Source: Elusimicrobiota bacterium (GTDB lineage Bacteria; CG03; SLGR01). From it: DNA of 26,701 nucleotides. The stretch is from NCBI GenBank assembly GCA_012511615.1, contig JAAZFS010000233.1:1-26701 (forward strand), written 5' to 3'. The translations under genes were made by a program, and so were the position numbers. Below, piece by piece: positions 1 to 7,875 of the stretch (its first letter is position 1; each line of letters opens with the position of its first letter). The notes beneath the pieces were generated by a model, which was not told the origin of the DNA, did not search any database, and saw only the letters and a program-made list of their open reading frames with translations.

Positions 1-732
1 GTCCATACATATCCTTTTTCCGTAAGAATCATCGGTATTTATAATTGGGCGCCTTGCATTTTCCCCCATAAGGCTGAATAATTTTAGTTTTGCTGCATAA
101 TAAATATCCATTTCCTTATGAAAATCGAGATGATCTCTTGTAAGATTTGTGAAAACTGCTCCGCTAAATGGTATTTCTGATACTCTCTTGAGCTCAAGTG
201 AGTGTGAGGACACTTCCATCACAACATCTTTTACTCCCGCAGAAAACATCTCAGCAAGTAAAGGATGAAGTTCATAAGGACGGGGTGTAGTCATATCAAA
301 ATCCCCTCGAATCCCTGGATAACGATAGCCAGAAGTTCCAATAATTCCAGCGGGACTTTTAGTAGAAATAATTTCGTAAATCAAACTTGAAACGGTAGTC
401 TTCCCATTGGTTCCCGTTACTCCAGTTATGTTCATTTTATCCGCCGGACGCTTACTAAGAGCCGCTGACCACTTAGATAATCCCAAATAGGCATCCTCAA
501 ATAAAATAAGAGGGTAACTATCTGTTTCTCTATCAGAAGCTACAGCAATGGCCCCGCGGCTAAGTGCTTCTTTAGCAAATTCAATACCATGCCTCTTCTC
601 TCCAGGAAGGGCAAAAAATATATCTCCGGAAGTGACAGTTTTTGAGTCTGAACTCAATCCAGCTACTTCCATATCTTCTGAGACTGACAATTTTAAAGGC
701 TGATATGCTTTTATTAAATCTTTTATTTTCAT
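1..732 (-). CDS. murE: UDP-N-acetylmuramyl-tripeptide synthetase MurE (C-terminal part beyond window)
   Basis: Cytoplasmic Mur ligase that adds the third stem-peptide residue (usually meso-diaminopimelate or lysine) to UDP-MurNAc-L-Ala-D-Glu. The minus frame is open from ATG at 732 to the window edge, giving 244 codons without a stop. Visible motifs are the ATP-binding GTNGKTT at about residues 104-110, the Mur-ligase signature MEVSSHSLEL and FTNLTRDHLDFH, all in family order. The C-terminal domain, which would show the DAP- or lysine-selecting motif, is outside the window. The start lies 1 nt after the ftsI stop, so the gene is probably co-transcribed and translationally coupled with ftsI in the dcw operon. 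Confidence 0.95.
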   Translation of the reverse strand, partial: MKIKDLIKAYQPLKLSVSEDMEVAGLSSDSKTVTSGDIFFALPGEKRHGIEFAKEALSRGAIAVASDRETDSYPLILFEDAYLGLSKWSAALSKRPADKMNITGVTGTNGKTTVSSLIYEIISTKSPAGIIGTSGYRYPGIRGDFDMTTPRPYELHPLLAEMFSAGVKDVVMEVSSHSLELKRVSEIPFSGAVFTNLTRDHLDFHKEMDIYYAAKLKLFSLMGENARRPIINTDDSYGKRICMD

Positions 733-733
733 T

Positions 734-2425
734 TTATTTTCTCGAAGCCATTACTGGCATTTTCTCATCCGGCAAAATATTAAGATAATTTACCGCACCC
801 TCTGCTATCCTTGAAAAGACAGGGGCTGCCACATGCCCCCCCCAATAAAGGCTTTCATCCGGTTCATCAAAAACTACTAGGATTGTTAATTCAGGATCAT
901 CCGCGGGTATAAATCCCCCAAAAAGAGCCACATAGCGATCTTTTGCATAGGTCAGTGTTTCGGGATTAAATTTCTGGGCGGTACCGGTTTTCCCTGCTGC
1001 TCTATAGCCTTTAACTTCAGCCTGATCACCAGTACCCCGACTCACTACTTCTGCCAGTATACCTCTAAGAATTCTGGCATTCTCTTCACTTATCACCCTC
1101 CTGACTTTCAGAGGATTAACTTCCTGCTCTCGGCCGTCTTTGATAGTTTTCAAAACTATCTGTGGTTCATACAGGATGCCACCGCTGGCCAGAGTGGAAA
1201 ATGCACCAACCAGTTGCAGAGCAGTAACCCCTACTTCCTGCCCAAAAGATATCCTTGAAAGACTTGTTCCACTCCAAGAGTCCGGTTTTTTGAGTATCCC
1301 CCGCGCCTCACCTGGTAGACGAATCCCTGAAAAATTTCCGAAACCAAAATCCCTGGAATACTTGTACATCAGGTTCCTGCCAAGCATTGCTCCGATTTTT
1401 GCGGTGCCTATATTAGAAGAGTGGACCAATATATCCCCAAAATTCAGGTCTCCATAAGAATGGAAATCCCTTATCGGAAAACCACCCACCTCATACTCTC
1501 CATTTTCACAGAAAAAGATATCTTCAGGAGAACATATCCCTTCCTCAAGTGCGGCAGCAGCCATAACAATTTTATAAGTAGAGCCAGGTTCAAAAATATT
1601 TGAGATAGAGAGGTTCTTCATTTTTTCGACAGACGGAACGCCCGCATTATTATCATATCCAGGGCAAAAAGCCATGGCCAGTATTTCACCGGTTGAAGGT
1701 TTCTGAATAAGTGCAAGGGCCCAATTTGGCTTAAAGCGCTCAAAACCTTTCCTTAGTTCACGTTCGGCAATATGCTGAAGATTAGTATCACTTGTCAGAT
1801 ATATATCAGTGGGAAGACTGGTTTCTTCTCTTGAAGAGGCCGAATAAATCACCCTGCCCTTTGCATCCCTTATCCGCCTTTCTTCACCATAAGACCCCCT
1901 AAGATAGTGTTCATAATTAAATTCAATCCCAGATAGGCCCTGATTATCCATGCCTACACAACCTATGATATGCGAAGCAATCGGGCTCTGAGGATAAAAC
2001 CTGTGGTTCTCTCTATTTATGACAAGCCCGGAGTTTCCCAAAGAGAGAAGAGGACAAACTTCTGACGGTGAGGCATGCCTTTTAATCCAAAAAAAGCGAT
2101 TTGAATTAATTTGTTTCCTAAAAAGAGATGGAGATATACCAAGCGAATTTGAGACTAATGAGACAAAATTTTCCGGATCCTCAAGCCTTACAGGAGAATA
2201 CCCTACAGAGTATGTGTGCCTGTTTAAGGCAAGAGGTATTCCATTTCGATCATAAATATTTCCACGAGGGGGAGATACCTTGTCTACCTGAACAAAGTAA
2301 CTGCGTTCAGCCATGTTGCTAAACTTATCAAAACCGATTATCTGAATATGAAAAAGTCTGTAACTCAGTCCAAGATATGCTAAAAGTAAAAGACCACCTG
2401 ATACCAAAATCCTTAACTTACGCAT
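734..2425 (-). CDS. ftsI: Septal penicillin-binding protein FtsI/PBP3-type transpeptidase
   Basis: Class B PBP that cross-links septal peptidoglycan. The 563 residues begin with a short basic tail and one membrane anchor (about 5-27), followed by the PBP dimerisation domain with SPPRGNIYDRNG (about 51-62) and a transpeptidase domain. The three active-site motifs are present: STYK (serine about 282), SSN (336-338) and KTGT (479-482). There are no C-terminal PASTA repeats, so it is FtsI-like rather than the PASTA-bearing form of many Firmicutes. Its ATG overlaps the ftsL stop by one base (TAATG). It follows rsmH and ftsL and precedes murE, which is standard dcw order. Confidence 0.96.
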   Translation of the reverse strand: MRKLRILVSGGLLLLAYLGLSYRLFHIQIIGFDKFSNMAERSYFVQVDKVSPPRGNIYDRNGIPLALNRHTYSVGYSPVRLEDPENFVSLVSNSLGISPSLFRKQINSNRFFWIKRHASPSEVCPLLSLGNSGLVINRENHRFYPQSPIASHIIGCVGMDNQGLSGIEFNYEHYLRGSYGEERRIRDAKGRVIYSASSREETSLPTDIYLTSDTNLQHIAERELRKGFERFKPNWALALIQKPSTGEILAMAFCPGYDNNAGVPSVEKMKNLSISNIFEPGSTYKIVMAAAALEEGICSPEDIFFCENGEYEVGGFPIRDFHSYGDLNFGDILVHSSNIGTAKIGAMLGRNLMYKYSRDFGFGNFSGIRLPGEARGILKKPDSWSGTSLSRISFGQEVGVTALQLVGAFSTLASGGILYEPQIVLKTIKDGREQEVNPLKVRRVISEENARILRGILAEVVSRGTGDQAEVKGYRAAGKTGTAQKFNPETLTYAKDRYVALFGGFIPADDPELTILVVFDEPDESLYWGGHVAAPVFSRIAEGAVNYLNILPDEKMPVMASRK

Positions 2426-2781
2426 TATTTGGCCTCAAGCCGTGGAGGCGAAAGAAATTCGCTAAGGTAAGCTAGGAGCTTAAAGGAGCTTTTTTCTTTG
2501 GAATCATCCAGCTTCACAGGGAGAACAAGAATATCCGTATCAGAATATCCAGGTGTTTTCATTCCAAGCTGGTTCTGCGCAAAAGATGACACTACATTAA
2601 CTGAAAGCCTGGAATGTGCATTTCTAATCAATTCTTGACGTAAGACCTCTTCATTTACCAACTCATCTTTAAGGCTGCTTACTCTGTAGCCCATCTGAAA
2701 AACCAGTATTTGTTGCCTGGTAATAAAAGCCATAATTAGAAAAACTGTTACCGAGAAAAGACTGAACAATTTTATTTTCAT
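2425..2781 (-). CDS. ftsL: FtsL-like cell division protein
   Basis: Small bitopic protein of 118 residues with a very short cytoplasmic tail, one hydrophobic segment (about 4-27), then a heptad-like stretch (RVSSLKDELVNEEVLRQEL) expected to form the coiled coil that pairs with FtsB. FtsL proteins are poorly conserved in sequence, so the call rests on size, topology and position between rsmH and ftsI. The gene overlaps rsmH by four bases (ATGA) and ftsI by one, pointing to tight translational coupling in the divisome operon. Confidence 0.82.
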   Translation of the reverse strand: MKIKLFSLFSVTVFLIMAFITRQQILVFQMGYRVSSLKDELVNEEVLRQELIRNAHSRLSVNVVSSFAQNQLGMKTPGYSDTDILVLPVKLDDSKEKSSFKLLAYLSEFLSPPRLEAK

Positions 2782-3731
2782 TCCAGAAATGCCTTTCTTA
2801 TTTCACAGCCCCTCAGGCGGGCACTGCGAGCAGATGGATTTGAAGAAATTTCTTCAGAAGAAGGAGAAGAACCCGAACCTTTCCAAACACTAACAAGAGG
2901 TGTTTTCTCTGATTCATTACATATACAGACCGGAAAATCCGTTGGACAAGTGCATCTTCTTTCATATTCTCTAAATTTTTTCTTAACTATTCTGTCTTCT
3001 GTAGAGTGATAGGTAATAACCCCAAAACGCCCTCCCTCAACTAATAAGTGAAGACCTGCATTAAGCCCTTTCTCAAGCTCTTCAAGCTCCCTGTTTATAA
3101 AAATCCTTATAGCCTGGAAAGTTTTCGTCGCTGGATTTTTGGAGGTCTTTGTTCTTTTAGCGCTGGATACTATTTTTGCCAACCGTAGACCTGTAATAGG
3201 AGATGATTCCTCTTCAAGACTTTTTTTTATCCTCTTAGCTATCCTTCTTGCATCCCGTTCTTCTCCGAACTCCCTAATAACACCTGCAATTTCATCTTCT
3301 GGAGCCTCAGCAAGCCATCTGTGGGCGGGAACCCCAGCAGAAGAATCATAGCGCATATCAACGGGTTCATCCTTCATAAAACTAAAGCCTCTTCCAGCAT
3401 CAAATATATGGCGAGTTGAAAACCCAAGATCAAGCAAAATTCCATCAAACCCCTTAAGTCCAGCACTTTTTAGAAAATCTTTCATACTCCCATAGCTACC
3501 CTGAAAAAGCTTAACCATTGAAGCATAGGATTTAAGTCTCTCTGAAGCCCGAGCCAAATTACTGGAATCTCTATCAATCCCTATCAGGGTCCCTCCGGGG
3601 ATTATTTTCTCAACTATTGCCTCTGAATGCCCCCCTTCCCCTATAGTTCCGTCCAAAAAAGTCATTCCAGAGAAAGGCTTAAAGAATGAAAGAACTTCTT
3701 CAAGCATTACAGGGCGATGAAGATACTTCAT
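2778..3731 (-). CDS. rsmH: 16S rRNA m4C1402 methyltransferase RsmH (MraW)
   Basis: SAM-dependent N4-methyltransferase for C1402 in the ribosomal P site. The N-terminus has HRPVMLEEVLSFF, then the SAM-binding stretch FLDGTIGEGGHSEAI, and further on GILLDLGFSTRHI with the family's DLG-S-S-like motif and the FSFMKDEPVDMRYD block. A cysteine-containing patch CTCPTDFPVC lies near the C-terminus, as in the family. About 317 residues is normal length. Two starts are possible, GTG at 3734 and ATG at 3731. I prefer ATG, preceded by GAGGTG. The gene begins 4 nt after the mraZ stop and ends in TGA overlapping the ftsL ATG. Confidence 0.96.
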   Translation of the reverse strand: MKYLHRPVMLEEVLSFFKPFSGMTFLDGTIGEGGHSEAIVEKIIPGGTLIGIDRDSSNLARASERLKSYASMVKLFQGSYGSMKDFLKSAGLKGFDGILLDLGFSTRHIFDAGRGFSFMKDEPVDMRYDSSAGVPAHRWLAEAPEDEIAGVIREFGEERDARRIAKRIKKSLEEESSPITGLRLAKIVSSAKRTKTSKNPATKTFQAIRIFINRELEELEKGLNAGLHLLVEGGRFGVITYHSTEDRIVKKKFREYERRCTCPTDFPVCICNESEKTPLVSVWKGSGSSPSSEEISSNPSARSARLRGCEIRKAFLE

Positions 3732-3735
3732 CACC

Positions 3736-4185
3736 TCAGAAATCTATGCTAGTAATATTCTCTGCCATTTCCGAAAAATCCGAACTTCTTTCATTTATAA
3801 ATTTATCCCAGTTTTCCGGAGACCATATTTCGATTCTGCTAAGTATCCCTACAAAGACACAATGCTTGCTAATCCCAGAAAACTCGCAAAGGTTTTCGGG
3901 AATAAGAATCCGGCCCTGAGAATCAGATGAAAGGTTTCGGGCGCGAGAGAGAAAGAGACGGAGAAAGTCACGGGCATCTTTTCTGGTAAGTGGGGCATTC
4001 TTTATCTTTTCTCTTATTTTTTCCCACTCATAGTCTGGAAAGAGAAAAAGAGAATCTTCAAATCCGGTCGTAATAATCCAATTGCCGGTGCTTCTGAAGC
4101 TTGAAGGTATAAATACCCTTCTTTTAGTATCTAATGTATGCCTATATTCGCCTATGAGCTGCTTATTCACCACTTTACCCCACAT
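3736..4185 (-). CDS. mraZ: MraZ, SpoVT/AbrB-like regulator of the dcw operon
   Basis: First gene of the dcw cluster. It carries two AbrB-like half-domains: GEYRHTLDTKRRVFIPSSFR near the N-terminus and DSQGRILIPENL about 70 residues later, the duplicated motif of MraZ. In characterised bacteria MraZ binds direct repeats upstream of its own operon. I see no clear repeat array in the short 5' region. The 149-residue frame starts at ATG 4185, but GTG at 4170 gives an N-terminus closer to family length and leaves room for a leader after the predicted promoter. It ends in TGA just before rsmH. Confidence 0.93.
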   Translation of the reverse strand: MWGKVVNKQLIGEYRHTLDTKRRVFIPSSFRSTGNWIITTGFEDSLFLFPDYEWEKIREKIKNAPLTRKDARDFLRLFLSRARNLSSDSQGRILIPENLCEFSGISKHCVFVGILSRIEIWSPENWDKFINERSSDFSEMAENITSIDF

Positions 4186-4199
4186 CTCACCACTACTGA

Positions 4200-4228
4200 T
4201 TTTTAATATAAAAAAACCCCCTTGTCAA
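4200..4228 (-). promoter_or_regulatory. Predicted sigma-70 promoter of the mraZ/dcw operon
   Basis: Minus-strand TTGACA (4228-4223), a 17-bp spacer, then TAAAAA (4205-4200). The -35 hexamer sits in the loop of the upstream terminator and the spacer includes its 3' arm and T-tract. The -10 is imperfect (four of six matches to TATAAT). Transcription would begin around 4193, which favours translation from the GTG at 4170. Confidence 0.45.
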
Positions 4229-4239
4229 GCATAGGGGGT
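4210..4239 (-). terminator. Rho-independent terminator of the tRNA-rnpB-HAMP unit
   Basis: On the minus strand, ACCCCCT and AGGGGGT form a 7-bp stem around a 10-nt loop, followed directly by seven T residues. It lies about 30 nt after the stop of the HAMP-protein gene and upstream of mraZ, so it ends the preceding unit. The loop contains TTGACA, the likely -35 element of mraZ. Confidence 0.85.
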
Positions 4240-4267
4240 ATTTATAGACTACAGAGGGTTCTATGAA

Positions 4268-4738
4268 TCAAGCATCTGGATTTTCTCCCCCTTTTAAAGG
4301 GGCTTGATATGAGGCAATTTCAAGTGGAAGTTCAGGTATCTTATTCGATACTTCTTCTAAGGCCGCAGCAAGCCTGAGTATCTCCTCAGAAATCTTATTA
4401 AAATCATCACCGTTACGAAGGGTCAAATTAAGATCAAACTCACCTTCATTTATGCTGAAAAGGGCGTCATATATTCTATGAATAGGTCCTATAATTTTGT
4501 GTGAGAGAAAAATACCAGCGGCAGATACTGCCACTAGGAGTATTCCGGCACGAATAAAATAAATATCCCATCTAATCAGTTCGGAGAGCTCATCCGGAGA
4601 AAAAACCCGATAGATATCAAAATACAACATCGAAACGGTAAAGATGGTAATAAAGAGCATGGAAAGAATAATTACAGCAGTAAATTTCAATTGATAGCCT
4701 TTTCTTGTTATAAAATTTTTTCTTCTGTATTTTTCCAT
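4268..4738 (-). CDS. Small HAMP-domain membrane protein, function unknown
   Basis: The 156-residue protein has a basic N-terminus (MEKYRRKNFITRKG), a membrane segment at about 17-41, a short extracytoplasmic loop, and a second membrane segment at about 63-84. It then runs into a HAMP-like linker (IIGPIHRIYDALFSINEGEFD, about 86-106) and a helical tail. There is no kinase, methyl-accepting or cyclase domain, so it is a stand-alone HAMP module rather than a whole receptor. It follows the RNase P RNA by 25 nt with no good ribosome-binding site and precedes a strong terminator. It might pair with a separately encoded signalling protein, but nothing nearby supports a specific role. Confidence 0.75.
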   Translation of the reverse strand: MEKYRRKNFITRKGYQLKFTAVIILSMLFITIFTVSMLYFDIYRVFSPDELSELIRWDIYFIRAGILLVAVSAAGIFLSHKIIGPIHRIYDALFSINEGEFDLNLTLRNGDDFNKISEEILRLAAALEEVSNKIPELPLEIASYQAPLKGGENPDA

Positions 4739-4763
4739 TTAACATTTAGGGCTGAAAAATTAA

Positions 4764-5008
4764 GGTGACGGCGCAGTAAGCCGGATTCTGTTTTAACGGT
4801 CATTTATCTTAGCAGCCTACCCAGACCTTCAAACGCTGCGAGCAGCAACTATGGTCCCTATTAGGCCTTGCTCCGGATGGGGTTTAGCCTTTTCACTCTT
4901 ACTGGCAAAGCCAGCAGACCTGGTTTCTGTGCCACTTTCCCGTCCCGCCCTACGGAGTCCGGACTTTCCTCCCTGCAATTTGCAGAGCGACCGATCAGCG
5001 CCGCCGCC
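4764..5008 (-). ncRNA. rnpB: RNase P RNA, strongly reduced type A-like form
   Basis: Catalytic RNA that trims tRNA 5' leaders. In the minus-strand RNA, P1 is an 11-bp helix with one G-U pair and one C-A mismatch (5008-4998 with 4774-4764). P2 is CGGUC/GACCG and P3 a 7-bp hairpin. The universal core GAGGAAAGUCCGGAC and ACAGAAUCCGGCUUA forms P4 with its bulged U. P5 is CUCC/GGAG. The tRNA-CCA-binding GGGUAGGCUG and the block CGGAGCAAGGCCUAAUAGGG are intact. Total length is about 245 nt against the usual 350-400. Comparing with E. coli, helices P8, P9, P13, P14 and P18 seem absent and P12 is shortened to a 5-bp hairpin. The 5' end abuts the stop codon of the zinc-ribbon gene. Confidence 0.93.
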
Positions 5009-5713
5009 TTAATCTTCCAGATACAAGAATCTATTACAGCTATCGCAGGATATATATTTCTTCCCCTGCATCACTTCATTTAAAGTCTGAGGACGTAGTT
5101 TGATATGACAGCCACCGCAACTTCCGTCCTTTATAGCAATAATTGCCACCCCATGTCGGGCAGCCCGAATCTTTCTATATTCCTTTAGTAAGCCAGCATC
5201 TATATCTAAGAGCAATGGATCTATCTTTGCTTGAACCTCGGATAGATTTCCCTCTAGTTTCCCTATCTTCTCTCTGTATTTGTTCTGACAAGCTTCTATA
5301 TCTTTTTTAACTACTTCCAGATTATTTTTCTTGGTTTCAAGGGAAAGTTCAGCATTTTCTAAATTTTCATATAGATGTAAAATTTCACTTTCAATACCAT
5401 CAATTTTAAGAGCTATTGCGGCTATTTTTTCCTGCATGGCAGTGTAGGCTTCATTACTTTTAAGGGTGTTCAGCTGGCTACTGTTTTTAGTTAACTCTTC
5501 CTCAAAAGTTTTAAGGTCTACATCCTTCTCATTAAGCTTAAGATTGAGCCTCTTAATCTCTTCCTGAGCCTCTTTAATATTATTTTGATAATCCTGAGCC
5601 TTTAAATTCTCTTCTTCTATAAGTTCTGGAATTTCTTTAAGTTGCCGCTGGATATCATCTCTTATATTTTCAAGAGTCTGTATTTTTACGAGCTTTCGTA
5701 GTTCGTCTTTCAT
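5009..5713 (-). CDS. Coiled-coil protein with C-terminal C4 zinc ribbon (DUF164/CT398-like)
   Basis: A 234-residue protein. Residues 1-180 are almost entirely charged heptad-like helix, predicted to form a long antiparallel coiled coil. The C-terminus is a zinc ribbon with cysteines at 199, 202, 223 and 226 (GSCGGC and SCDSC). This matches the conserved 'C4-type zinc ribbon' family, whose biochemical role is not firmly settled; nucleic-acid or complex-scaffolding roles have been proposed. It starts 34 nt after tRNA-Val with GGCGGAAG just before its ATG. Its TAA is directly followed by the first base of RNase P RNA helix P1, so gene and RNA are almost certainly on one transcript. Confidence 0.85.
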   Translation of the reverse strand: MKDELRKLVKIQTLENIRDDIQRQLKEIPELIEEENLKAQDYQNNIKEAQEEIKRLNLKLNEKDVDLKTFEEELTKNSSQLNTLKSNEAYTAMQEKIAAIALKIDGIESEILHLYENLENAELSLETKKNNLEVVKKDIEACQNKYREKIGKLEGNLSEVQAKIDPLLLDIDAGLLKEYRKIRAARHGVAIIAIKDGSCGGCHIKLRPQTLNEVMQGKKYISCDSCNRFLYLED

Positions 5714-5747
5714 TCTTCCGCCTTTTCGCGTAATCTTTTACCGATTA

Positions 5748-5824
5748 TGGTGGGCAATGCAGGACTTGAACCTGCGCCCTTTCGGATGTGAACCGAACGC
5801 TCTGGCCAGCTGAGCTAATTGCCC
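5748..5824 (-). tRNA. tRNA-Val (anticodon CAC)
   Basis: A 77-nt cloverleaf with encoded CCA. The 7-bp acceptor begins GGGCAAT. The D arm contains AGCTCAG. The anticodon stem TTCGG/CCGAA encloses loop TTCACAT, giving anticodon CAC, which reads GUG valine codons. The T arm has GTTCAAGTC. It lies 12 nt downstream of the tRNA with anticodon CAT, in the same orientation. Confidence 0.95.
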
Positions 5825-5836
5825 GCAAAAGTTTGT

Positions 5837-5913
5837 TGGTGGGCCCACAAGGACTTGAACCTTGGACGCCCTGATTATGAGTCAGGTGCTCTAACCGACT
5901 GAGCTATGGGCCC
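5837..5913 (-). tRNA. tRNA with anticodon CAT (Ile2 or elongator Met)
   Basis: A 77-nt cloverleaf with encoded CCA: acceptor GGGCCCA, D arm AGCTCAG, anticodon stem CCTGA/TCAGG with loop CTCATAA, T loop GTTCAAGTC. Anticodon CAT with an ordinary paired first base pair rules out the initiator. The loop CTCATAA occurs both in tRNA-Ile2 (whose C34 is modified by TilS to lysidine) and in elongator tRNA-Met. I lean weakly to Ile2 and cannot settle it by eye. It is the first gene of its unit. Confidence 0.9.
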
Positions 5914-5928
5914 GCCTAATGTGATATA

Positions 5929-5957
5929 GTTTTATTTATTTTGGGTTTAAAAGTCAA
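5929..5957 (-). promoter_or_regulatory. Promoter of the tRNA-tRNA-zinc ribbon-rnpB unit
   Basis: Minus-strand TTGACT (5957-5952), a 17-bp A/T-rich spacer and TAAAAC (5934-5929), 15 bp ahead of the tRNA(CAT) 5' end. No competing promoter of this quality is visible between the tRNAs and the RNase P RNA, so it probably drives the whole unit. Confidence 0.6.
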
Positions 5958-6115
5958 GGTCAAAAGAAATATATCATTAAAAGACAAAAATAGCTTTAAG
6001 GGAGACTTCTAAAGTCTAATGGGAGACTCGCGACCATTAAAAGTGTATATATTGCTTAAACCTCTTTGATAACTCCTGTGAATCAATTCCTTCTTTTGCA
6101 CTAAATAAAAAAGAT
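5958..6115. other. Intergenic region between rpoD and the tRNA unit
   Basis: Nothing coding is seen. The 8-mer GGGAGACT occurs twice in direct orientation 21 bp apart (6000-6007 and 6021-6028). No clear hairpin-plus-T-tract terminator for rpoD is visible. Confidence 0.5.
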
Positions 6116-7825
6116 TTATTCATCAATATATAAAAATTCCTTCAGCTGTTTACTTCTGCTGGGATGTTTTAACTTTTTAAGTGCTTTTGCCTCGATCTGT
6201 CTGACTCTCTCCCGAGTCACTCCAAACTCCTTACCAACCTCTTCCAGTGTCCTTGGATACCCTCCCTCAAGTCCAAATCGTAGCTTTATTATCTTTGCTT
6301 CCCTATCTTTCAGTGTATCAAGAACTTTATCAATTTCTTTTCGTCTTAGAGACTGCATTGTTGCACTGTCAGGAGTCGGTCCATCACTATCTTCAATAAA
6401 ATCTTCCAAACGACTATCTTCATCGTCACCAATTGGAGTATCAAGAGATATGGGTTTCTGCCTTATCTCCATAATACGGCGAATTTTTTCAGGCTCAATA
6501 TTAAGCTCTTCTGCATACTCTTCTATAGTGGGATTTCTACCATATTTTTGGCGCCATACCCGAGACACTTTGGATATTTTATTCATAATTTCCTTCATGT
6601 GGACGGGAATGCGGATAGTTCTAGCCTGATCGGCAATAGCCCGATTTATAGATTGCCTTATCCACCAGGTGGCATAAGTTGAAAATTTAAAACCTTTTTT
6701 GTATTCAAACTTATCAACAGCCTTCATCATACCTATCGAACCTTCCTGGATAAGGTCTAGAAGAGATAAGGTCGGATTTGTGCTCTTCTTAGCTATCGAA
6801 ACTACTAACCTAAGATTTGCGCGAATCAGGGTCATTTTACCCTCGTTTATCTCTTTTTCATGTTCATGGACTTTTCTTATTGCATCCCTTGATACAGCGA
6901 GACTCATATTTAATTTACGGGTATGCCCAGCCATACGAAGAGTTAAGGTTCGGGTCTCCTCTCTTACTTTCTCCATCCTAAGTGGAGTGATTCCGCTCGT
7001 TCTTCTAAACTCCCGAATACTTATTTTCCCAGCTTTAAGCTTTGCATGAAGCTTGAGGAGTTCATCATACGGAACGAGAGCTATAGAGTGAAGCTGATCC
7101 ATCTTTCTATCAAGACGGTAGATAGGATCGGCTGTATCCTTAAATACTTCCACAATATCCATTATTAGTATTTTTCTAATTTTGAGACGAAGAATGGCAT
7201 CAACTTTTGCCTCTACCTCTTCTTCAATCTCTTTTAGAAGTTTTTCTTTCTGGGCCTGAGGAAGCTTGCCGGCGAGTTTCTCTTTCCTTCTTTCAATTTT
7301 TCTCTCCCGACGGTTAATCTCAACGTAAGATTCTTGTACTTTTCTCTTCATTTCCTCGAGAATTTGCGGAGTTTTCTTTCCTCTTTTCATAATATCGCGA
7401 GGAGAAATTTCGCCTGACTTCAGATCTTCCGCAATTTTTTTAAATTCGGATATACCCACAGGAGTTCCAAGAACAAGCCGAATCAGAGCACATTCATTTT
7501 CTTGTATATTCTTTGCCAGATACATTTCCTGAATTCTGGTGAGAAGAGGCTCTTTCCCCATCTCTGCCAGGTACATTTTGATTGAATCAGTAGAAATCAT
7601 AGCTGGAGGAGGCACACTTTTAATTCCATCAGAATCACGGCTATCCTCAATCCTCTGCCTCTTCCTCTCATCGATTACATCTATTTTAACAGCATCAAGT
7701 TTATCAAAAAGCTTATCGACATCATCGGGCACAAGATCATCATCATCAAAATGTTTGTGGATTTCCTGATAGGTCAGGACACCGTTCTTCTTCCCTTTTG
7801 TTATTAATTTTTCTATGCCTTCCAA
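6116..7825 (-). CDS. rpoD: Primary RNA polymerase sigma factor RpoD (sigma-70/SigA)
   Basis: Housekeeping sigma factor of 569 residues. A short region 1.1 (about 10-50) is followed by region 1.2 (DSIKMYLAEMGKEPLLT, about 80-96), a long charged non-conserved insert (about 120-320), and region 2 (ANLRLVVSIAKK to STYATWWIRQSINRAIADQ, about 336-400). Region 3 is about 410-490. Region 4 contains the helix-turn-helix EEVGKEFGVTRERVRQIEAKAL (about 528-549). The large insert is typical of group 1 factors of the E. coli type; Bacillus SigA lacks it. The start is TTG at 7825, chosen because AAGGAG lies 7 nt upstream and no better start exists. It follows dnaG by 50 bp, the classic dnaG-rpoD pair. Confidence 0.97.
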   Translation of the reverse strand: MEGIEKLITKGKKNGVLTYQEIHKHFDDDDLVPDDVDKLFDKLDAVKIDVIDERKRQRIEDSRDSDGIKSVPPPAMISTDSIKMYLAEMGKEPLLTRIQEMYLAKNIQENECALIRLVLGTPVGISEFKKIAEDLKSGEISPRDIMKRGKKTPQILEEMKRKVQESYVEINRRERKIERRKEKLAGKLPQAQKEKLLKEIEEEVEAKVDAILRLKIRKILIMDIVEVFKDTADPIYRLDRKMDQLHSIALVPYDELLKLHAKLKAGKISIREFRRTSGITPLRMEKVREETRTLTLRMAGHTRKLNMSLAVSRDAIRKVHEHEKEINEGKMTLIRANLRLVVSIAKKSTNPTLSLLDLIQEGSIGMMKAVDKFEYKKGFKFSTYATWWIRQSINRAIADQARTIRIPVHMKEIMNKISKVSRVWRQKYGRNPTIEEYAEELNIEPEKIRRIMEIRQKPISLDTPIGDDEDSRLEDFIEDSDGPTPDSATMQSLRRKEIDKVLDTLKDREAKIIKLRFGLEGGYPRTLEEVGKEFGVTRERVRQIEAKALKKLKHPSRSKQLKEFLYIDE

Positions 7826-7875
7826 GAAATATCTCCTTATTTTAACACTATTTAACCGCTATTATAGTCCTGTTC

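Noticed and set aside
4222..4250. Plus-strand TTGTCA with TAGACT 17 bp downstream, pointing antisense into the HAMP gene
   Set aside because: The -10 is poor, and the -35 arises only from the near-palindrome CTTGTCAAG.
6000..6028. Two direct GGGAGACT repeats downstream of rpoD
   Set aside because: Only two short copies, no dyad and no third unit; not enough for an operator or CRISPR claim.
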